Assembly: GCA_032622095.1 (NCBI GenBank)
Contig: CP136068.1
Span: forward strand, 116,857,509 to 116,921,508
DNA from: Siphonodentalium dalli
Lineage: Eukaryota > Mollusca > Scaphopoda > Gadilida > Siphonodentaliidae
Length of the DNA: 64,000 bases
Direction: 5' to 3'
Shown here: positions 58,016 through 64,000 of the stretch, in pieces
How positions within the stretch are numbered: the first letter of the stretch is position 1
Layout of the letters: every line of letters starts with the position of its first letter
Notes under the pieces: model-generated
The model's database searches: none
What the model saw: the letters and a program-made list of their open reading frames with translations, nothing else
Told to the model about the DNA's origin: nothing
Position numbers and translations under genes: made by a program

Positions 58016-58709
58016 TTTTATATGTATATGTATATATTTCGCACTAAGCACTTTGTAAATATTGCACATCTCGCCAGTAACATGTGAATTCATGTCCTAG
58101 AGATTAAAGCATAGCATAGCCCATTACGTTTCTGTCGGGAATCTATCGGGCCATAATTCGTGGAGGTTCATTGCCATAATAACAGATGAAACAATAAAAG
58201 ACGCAGATTCTATAATTCCGAAATGTATCACCGAGACGTATACAACAGATAGCTATATATGACGAATTGCATTAAAGGCCCACTTAATTTTCGAATGCCC
58301 AGATCACATTATATACAACACATTCCACATTATATACCATTTGGAAGAGGAACCAACAATATATATATATGTATATTCTACCCGAATACGGAAGAGCTGT
58401 GGCCTAGGAGTGTCCATCAAGTGACAGAGATTATCAGATTAACACCAAGACTTCCCCCGCTATGTACACAGAATGCATCACAATTCACAACAAAGAGTTA
58501 TGGTTATTCCCCTTCCATTGAGGACAATAGACTGGCAGTACAGACCAGATCGAAATGTAGTACAGACACACGCCGGTACCTTAACAAAACAACAGCTCAC
58601 AGTTTATTCGACCGAATAAGTTGATAATACACAGTTTGAAGATTCCTTTTTAAAATGGTATATACATAGTTATACTATGGAATATGTTGTATATATAGAG
58701 GATCTCACA

Positions 58710-58845
58710 TGAGTTTCTATTTTATACGGAATTTATCAACCGAGTTCACTAAATTCGATTTGAGCCGAGGTTTACCGAGGCTCAAATAGAATTTAGTGGA
58801 CGAGGTTGATAAATTACGTATAAAATAGAACGAGTTTGAGATACC
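58710..58845. repeat. Palindromic snapback element
   Basis: TCTATTTTATACGGAATTTATC then AACCGAG and TCGATTTGAGCCGAGG face CCTCGGTTTACC-type centre, TCAAATAGAATTTAGTGG and ACGTATAAAATAGA. The arms are about 60 bp. Confidence 0.75.
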
Positions 58846-58859
58846 TTTTATCACATGAT

Positions 58860-59278
58860 CAAATAAACCCGAAGCAACGCGCAATATTCATCGAAAACAA
58901 CAATCATAAACTACAGCGATCGCAAGTTATTTATATAAATCAAAACATTACGCGTTTTTCTTTCCGGTATCGATGACGTATCGATGTAATTATGGGCTTG
59001 CGGTTATGAGCTGTTGCGCGTTCACCGAGAAATAATTGCAACTAGTCACATGGGCGCCGACCAATCGAAATTCTGGATTTAGTGATAATCACACTTAGTA
59101 TGTAAATATTATGTGAGTAAATACAGCGATATTATGATTTCAACGGCCCGCTCTTCCACTTCAATTTTTGTCCACGGAATCATAAAACCATTTACCCTTT
59201 CATCGAACACAGGATAAGGTTTTCACACATACAAGATTATCACTCCAAAGTTCAATTGCTTTCTGATTCCCATATCGC

Positions 59279-59368
<90 letters not shown>

Positions 59369-59650
59369 CTTTTTATGTTTATAGTTACATACTAAGTGTT
59401 GTCATCACTAAATCCAGCATTCTGATTGGTCGGCACCCACGTGGCTAGTTACAATTATTTCTCGGTGAATGCGCAACAGCTAATAACTGCAAGCTCATAA
59501 CAACATCGATACGTCATTTGGGTTTGGAAAGACGAACGCGTAATGTTTTGGGCGCATTTTGATTCGCGCAGGATTGACTTAATAAATAATCGGGTTTCAA
59601 TTGTTCCTGTTAACTTTTGCCAAGGGTGCTATAGGATATTTTGGGCTGGT
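58860..59650. repeat. Large foldback with about 250-bp arms around an (AT)n loop
   Basis: AATTGCAACTAGTCACATGG, GCGCCGACCAATCG, GGATTTAGTGATAA and CTTAGTATGTAA on the left are matched inverted by TTACATACTAAG, TCACTAAATCCAGCATTC, GATTGGTCGGCACCCACG and CTAGTTACAATTATT. Pairing extends through ATCGATACGTCAT and AACGCGTAATGTTTT to AATCGGGTTT. The loop holds an (AT)42 tract. Confidence 0.75.
59282..59365. repeat. (AT)42 microsatellite
   Basis: 84 bp of uninterrupted AT dinucleotides sit inside the loop of the foldback. Confidence 0.98.
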
Positions 59651-59717
59651 TTTGTCACGATACACTTTTCGATTTAATACATTTACAAAAGTGGCTTTTT
59701 CGCTAAATGTATATAAA

Positions 59718-59878
59718 TATAAGGATTAACTGTCATGTGGACTGTTTTATGGAGATGTAACCGTGACGTAAGTGGTCATAACTTGTATGTAAAACCCTCG
59801 GGTTTTACACAAGTTATGACCACTTACCTCACGGTTACATCTCCATAAAAACAGTCCACATGACAGTTAATCCTTATA
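59718..59878. mobile_element. Near-perfect palindromic MITE
   Basis: TATAAGGATTAACTGTCATG through GAGATGTAACCGTGACGTAA meets its inverted copy at a centre AAAACCCTCGGGTTTT. The arms are about 75 bp with one or two mismatches. TA dinucleotides lie at the ends. Such high arm identity implies youth or gene conversion. Confidence 0.85.
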
Positions 59879-60819
59879 TAACGACCATTACCGAGAAAAT
59901 TCAGACTAATCGACTATAGACGTTACACTCTACTCACATTTCATTGTATATCGTAATTTCGAAATCTTTAAAGGCCCACTTAATTTTCGCCCAGATCACA
60001 TTTTATCACATAATTTGGCCATAAAAGCAGTTTCATAATTATCGGTAATAGACACGTTTAATATCAGCGCGTGCGATGACGTCACGGCGTTCTTCAATAT
60101 ATATATATATATAACTACTACATTTCCATAGCTGAATAATCCTATGATACTTGATTTGTATCTTACGGCATATATATCAACAACAATAGTGATATATGTA
60201 CCACATAGCTGCACAGACCTATTTTCGAACATAATATTTGAATACATTCGTATCTTGTGTTCCGCGTTGGCACTTCCTCGTCACCCGCGTTGTCAAATAA
60301 TCGTTGCACAAACTTCACGTTATGCTCAATAAAATGCTTATTTGTGGGACATTTGCACTGAAATTTTGTGGAAATGCTTGGGAGATGTTTGGCTTCGAAT
60401 CGGCTCAATCACACCCACCGATAAGTGTATATTTTTGAAAAAATGATGGATGTTTTGTCAACAATGCCGGTATTTTGGCCAAGGGTATCCAGTTGGTGGC
60501 ACAACTACAGCAGCGTGTATCGTTTGCTCAGACATTTAACCACTGCCAGCACTCTTCACAATAACCAGTTCACTGGGATAAATCAATGATAGGTGATACG
60601 TACCGTTCCATTGTCCTAACAAACGGACTTTGGCGGCGAAAACTCAATTTCACCGCCACGGAAAACACAAATTTTACTTGTTGCCGCGTTGGCCATCCTT
60701 GTTTTCCCGGGATATCCTTGTTTTCCCGGGATCGGTTCCTCCGTGTGGTTAACTGCCTTTAGAATAAACCCTTCATCAGTGCGTGTTCCGACATCTATAC
60801 TAACTCTGTGTCTTCTTAA

Positions 60820-61061
60820 AGGGGGACTGTCCACTAAATCCAGGCATTTACGGGACCATCTCCTATAATACTTAACAGAATATATACAACAAATGAATAC
60901 CTTTGAGCCAGGGATGAGTGCAAAATACACCCATGTGCTCTATGAAAGATATTAACAACATTGTTATTATAATGAAAATGAGTCTATGACTCGAGTCATA
61001 AACTCATTTCATTGTAATTACCGTGTTGTTTTCATGGGCGGATTTAGTGTACAGTACGCCT
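60820..61061. mobile_element. TTAA-flanked MITE, family D, intronic
   Basis: TTAA then AGGGGGACTGTCCACTAAAT begins it, and GATTTAGTGTACAGTACGCCT ends it, with the right TTAA decayed to TCAA. The interior ACTTAACAGAATATATACAAC and TTTGAGCCAGGGATGAG match family D. The second arm is shortened. Confidence 0.75.
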
Positions 61062-61101
61062 TCAAGAAAATCGTACTTCACATGTATTTGCAAATGATAT
61101 T

Positions 61102-61314
61102 AAGTTATGCCCTAAATAATCGACTCCTTAACCACAGCAAAATTATGGTTAATTTTTCAGGATTTAGTCGGAAATATGGCTTGTTGCTATTCATCGGAAA
61201 GCTCTCACTGAGAGCTTTCCAATGAATGGCAACAAGCCATATTTCCGACTAAATCCTGAAAAATTACCCATAATTCTTCTGTGGTTAAGGAGTCGATTAT
61301 TTAGGGCATTACTG
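61102..61314. mobile_element. TA-type MITE, family B, next to a splice acceptor
   Basis: The arms TCGACTCCTTAACCACAGC and GGATTTAGTCGGAAATATGG face CCGACTAAATCCTGAAAAAT and GGTTAAGGAGTCGATTATTT, with AAAGCTCTCACTGAGAGCTTT at the centre. The right end ATTACTG and TA (61315-61316) are 26 bp before the terminal RING exon. The left end is slightly shortened. Confidence 0.85.
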
Positions 61315-61340
61315 TATTGTTGTGTTTTGTCTGGTTCCAG

Positions 61341-61616
61341 TGTGTGATATGTTTTGCTGCTAAAGCTACTATGCAGACGTACCCGTGCGGCCACAAAGTG
61401 ATCTGCAGACGGTGTTTTATAAAGACCGTACAGAGTGCCGTGATACAACGCCAACTGCCACTGCGCTGTGTGATATGTCGGTCTCGGATTCTCAAGCTTC
61501 GACGTAGTGGAGCACACGAAAACAAGCGGACGACGCCTAGGCCTAATCCACGATCGTTACTGTCGCCTAAATCGGGGCATCGACAACCAAAGTCTAACAA
61601 GATATTTCCAAAATAG
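61341..61616 (+). CDS. Terminal exon encoding a C3HC4 RING finger
   Basis: The acceptor tgttttgtctggttccag precedes an open frame of 91 codons ending in TAG. The first residues are CVIC, then 11 residues, CGH, KVI, CRRC, 17 residues and CVIC: all eight zinc ligands of a C-x2-C, C-x-H, C-x2-C, C-x2-C RING in order. A basic tail rich in Arg, Pro and Ser follows (residues 57-91). RING domains of this form recruit E2 enzymes for ubiquitin transfer, so an E3 ligase is likely; the target is unknown. Phase 0 joins the 56843-56908 exon. The specific orthologue was not recognised. Confidence 0.85.
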   Translation, partial: CVICFAAKATMQTYPCGHKVICRRCFIKTVQSAVIQRQLPLRCVICRSRILKLRRSGAHENKRTTPRPNPRSLLSPKSGHRQPKSNKIFPK

Positions 61617-62480
61617 TTCCTTTACTAGTTATGCGAGAGTGTATGGATATATGTGAAAATGTGTGCATGTGTGTGTGCGAAAAAGGATGATACTGCCTTA
61701 AGAGAGACAATCTTAGCTTAAGCATTATTTTCAATTTTACAAGAACTGTAGACGTCAGCAACACAACGAGCCGGTTAGTGTTATTAATACTGCCTTTCAG
61801 AAAATGATCCAGAAGTGAAGTGAAGGTTGTACTGAGCATACTGTTTCAGATCAAACCGACCATTCATCCACGTCGTCGATTCGGTGTAGTCAGCTACGTT
61901 CCTGGATTAGTTATGCATCAACCTATAACGGCCACAATATCCGTCTCCCTCGGACGAGGTCTACCCTGTAGTTGTCACTGGACACATTTCGCACAATGAA
62001 CTACTTTCTATAAGATTTAGGAATATGCTAATACGTCACCAGACTTTGTGTTCTTTATCAGTTGATTAAGGTTTCGCGAAACCAATCATGAACACGCGAG
62101 CTTTGAATGCAATCATTGAGATTACCGCTAACTATGACGTGATAAAATCATTATTAAGTACAAACTATTCACGGCACACATAACCACATCACCTTACTAT
62201 GAGTGGCAATAAGTTTGAACGGCACTATATTCTCACAAATCGGCTCGTACTAGTAGTCGTCAATTATGTGAACAGGTTTTTGGCTGTCAGACAATATTAC
62301 GATTACTATAAGCTATTCATAATTCTTATCAGTAGTAGTTCATTATTCGCAATGTGTCTATTATATTCTCACTGTCCATATTTCACATATTATACGTTCA
62401 CCGATGCCAAACATGACTTTGAAAGCATCTGCGGAAACATAGAATCACAGGGAAGGAAAATACTGACTGATTGCAAAACA
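61617..62480. other. 3' flank of the RING gene, nothing else assigned
   Basis: I saw no canonical AATAAA close to the stop. An ORF at 62199-62498 is Leu/Ile/Tyr-rich with no domain and runs into the next MITE. Confidence 0.4.
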
Positions 62481-62487
62481 TTCTTAA

Positions 62488-62760
62488 CCCTTTCATGAAG
62501 GGAGCTTCCTGATTTTTTGCGAAAACCATGTACCATACGTCACCTCGTATATAAGAGAACGCATTGGCCTAACAAATTTTATATTATTTTTTATAATTGT
62601 TAAAAAATGTAAGAACAAATTAAAAAAAAATTAAAAAATTGGTAAAGAATGTAAGAAATATGATAATTTAAAAAAAAAAATGTTAAAGAATGCATGAAAA
62701 AATGATAAAAATTTATAATGAATGTAAGAAAAATATAAGTTGTAGTTTTGCCATATCAGT
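62488..62760 (+). mobile_element. piggyBac-like MITE (CCCTTTCATGA end) with palindrome fragment
   Basis: TTAA (62484-62487) then CCCTTTCATGAAGGGAGCTT and GCGAAAACCATGTACC, half of the 67-bp palindrome (to 62567), and an AT-rich spacer of TAAAGAATGTAAGAA units. TTACGATTACGGTTT near 62763 matches the far side of the copy at 43800-44093. The right terminus was not located. Confidence 0.7.
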
Positions 62761-62893
62761 AGTTACGATTACGGTTTCAGGTTTTCAATAAAACTCACAA
62801 ATACATCATTGTATAGTCACACATTCGAGGTCGTGTATCTGGTCCTCAATAAGGGAATTGACTCGAGGATTGCGTCCTTCAGTTGTAATTACC

Positions 62894-63055
62894 ATGTGGT
62901 CTGTATTTCTGTTTCTTATAGTATCAATCAAATCGATCGTCGTCGTGAAACACGAGAACCTTCCAAAACGCAAAGCGCTAAGCGTGACGATCAACAAACG
63001 AACATTCAATGCCGGATTCGGCATCGGTCACCTTAAGGAGTATTTGGAATCGTAG
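62894..63055 (+). CDS. Candidate small secreted (neuropeptide-like) precursor, 53 residues
   Basis: ATG in an ACCATGT context starts MWSVFLFLIVSIKSIVVV, a good signal-peptide-like stretch (short n-region, Leu/Ile/Val core). It is followed by KHENLPKR, KALSVTINKR and a 17-residue C-terminal segment TFNAGFGIGHLKEYLES, then TAG. Lys-Arg after LP and after IN are dibasic sites of the kind cut by prohormone convertases. Alternatively, tttctgtttcttatag within the sequence is a splice acceptor and the block is a terminal exon from 62922. An in-frame ATG also lies at 62858. No homologue was recognised. Confidence 0.3.
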   Translation: MWSVFLFLIVSIKSIVVVKHENLPKRKALSVTINKRTFNAGFGIGHLKEYLES

Positions 63056-63465
63056 TCGCCAATGCTGCGAAAAGATATTTGAACCGTCCAAAAATGTACC
63101 AATACTATTAACTATTCGTAATTCTTATCAGTAGAAATTCAATATAGAGATGTTTCGCAAAACTCACGGATATAGTTATGACTACGTTTAGTGTACTACG
63201 TCATCAAATTACGGTAATACGTCATCAAATTACGATAGTACGTCAGCAAATTATGCGCGCATTCTAACTGTAGCCGTGGTGTCATAACCGTCAAAACGAT
63301 TAGGATATCAATTTCTTAGGTTAGTTCCCAAAAACATCAGTTAAAGATACAGAAACTCAGTAAATTAGTTTTGTTATAACATACAATCATCACTTTTGAA
63401 ACGCCGGACAACTATCCCCAATTGGCCGATTGAATAGAAACTTATTCTACGCGTTGTGCCTAATA

Positions 63466-63678
63466 CAGTAATGCCCAAAGTAATTGACCACTTAACCACA
63501 GCAGAATTATGGGTAATTTGTCAGGATTTAGTCGGAAATATGGCTTTTTGCCATTCATCGGAAAGCTCTCGGCGAGAGCTTTCCGATGAATGGCAACAAG
63601 CCATATTTCCGACTAAATCCTGAAAAATTACCCGTAATTCTGATGTGGTTAAGTGGTCAATTACTTTGGGCATTACTG
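63466..63678. mobile_element. TA-type snapback MITE, family B, complete
   Basis: CAGTAATGCCCAAAGTAATT to TTTGGGCATTACTG, with TA on both sides (63464-63465, 63679-63680). The arms are about 95 bp and nearly perfect, and the centre is GAAAGCTCTCGGCGAGAGCTTTC. This is the best reference copy for family B. Confidence 0.9.
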
Positions 63679-63680
63679 TA

Positions 63681-64000
63681 GCACATGCGTTGTTCTCAGT
63701 GCGCACGGTTATCCACGCGTTAGTGTATTCAGTATAGTCCTTGTTAGTTTTGCGAAACGATTTTTTTGTTGGTCCAACATGGTTACGTATAACTAAACGA
63801 AGTCGTAACTCTATATGTGATTTGCGAGGCCTCTCTATTATGCCAAAGGAGTCTATAACGAAGGACACTCTAGATATAAGCTGCACTCGTGTCACTTTAC
63901 ACAGCAGCTGATTTAGGGTCATTGCCACAAGACCTCTATCACATTCGTAAATATGTAAATATTTTCAAATCGGTCACAAGTGTAGCTGACTTCTAATGGG
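63681..64000. other. No feature recognised
   Basis: An ORF on the minus strand reads out of the MITE arm into this sequence, but no domain is visible. Confidence 0.4.

Noticed and set aside
61191-61600. Minus-strand ORFs opposite the RING exon
   Set aside because: They are shadows of the RING coding sequence and of the adjoining MITE arms; the plus-strand frame has all eight zinc ligands and a splice acceptor.
63521-63928. 135-residue minus-strand ORF
   Set aside because: Its C-terminal half is the arm of a family B MITE, and the rest has no recognisable domain.

Overview
The window looks like non-coding-rich nuclear DNA from an invertebrate animal, plausibly a marine one and possibly a lophotrochozoan; this is inference only. 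The reasons are high A+T, no long open reading frames or operons, exon-sized coding islands with GT-AG borders, tRNA-derived SINEs, truncated non-LTR retrotransposon tails, abundant miniature inverted-repeat transposons (MITEs) and several satellites. No rRNA, functional tRNA, CRISPR array or prokaryotic gene was seen. All boundaries were read by eye, with no alignment or database search.

Genes. The one well-supported gene is on the + strand at the right end. A 66-bp phase-0 exon (56843-56908) and a terminal exon (61341-61616) together encode an acidic helix followed by a complete C3HC4 RING finger, the end of a probable E3 ubiquitin ligase. A 105-bp phase-0 block at 55711-55815 may be the preceding exon. 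The 4.4-kb intron is packed with mobile elements, one of which ends 26 bp before the last exon. About 1.3 kb downstream, 62894-63055 could encode a 53-residue secreted, neuropeptide-like precursor, or else be a 3' exon; this is tentative.

Repeats, left to right. 0.3-1.0 kb is a 30-bp minisatellite. 2.9-3.3 kb is a MITE with about 90-bp inverted ends. 7.8-11.8 kb holds four copies of a MITE with a double-palindrome module. 10.2-14.4 kb is a nested set of inverted repeats broken by a SINE. 15-17 kb has a palindromic minisatellite and foldbacks. 17-24 kb has nested MITEs, a LINE tail and an hAT-type element with an 8-bp target duplication. 24.9-26.8 kb is a 1.8-kb element with terminal inverted repeats. 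29-32 kb and 34-39 kb are rich in TTAA-flanked (piggyBac-like) elements and SINE/LINE tails. 39.2-42.5 kb is a 56-57-bp satellite enclosed by inverted repeats. 48.7-51.2 kb is a tandem array of 560-606-bp units. 55-64 kb is the RING gene and its element-filled intron and flanks.

The most striking theme is a module made of two inverted copies of a near-perfect 67-bp palindrome. It occurs about 11 times (19 palindromes plus a fragment), inside at least four transposon families with different termini and target-site types. One host family is also present here without the module.
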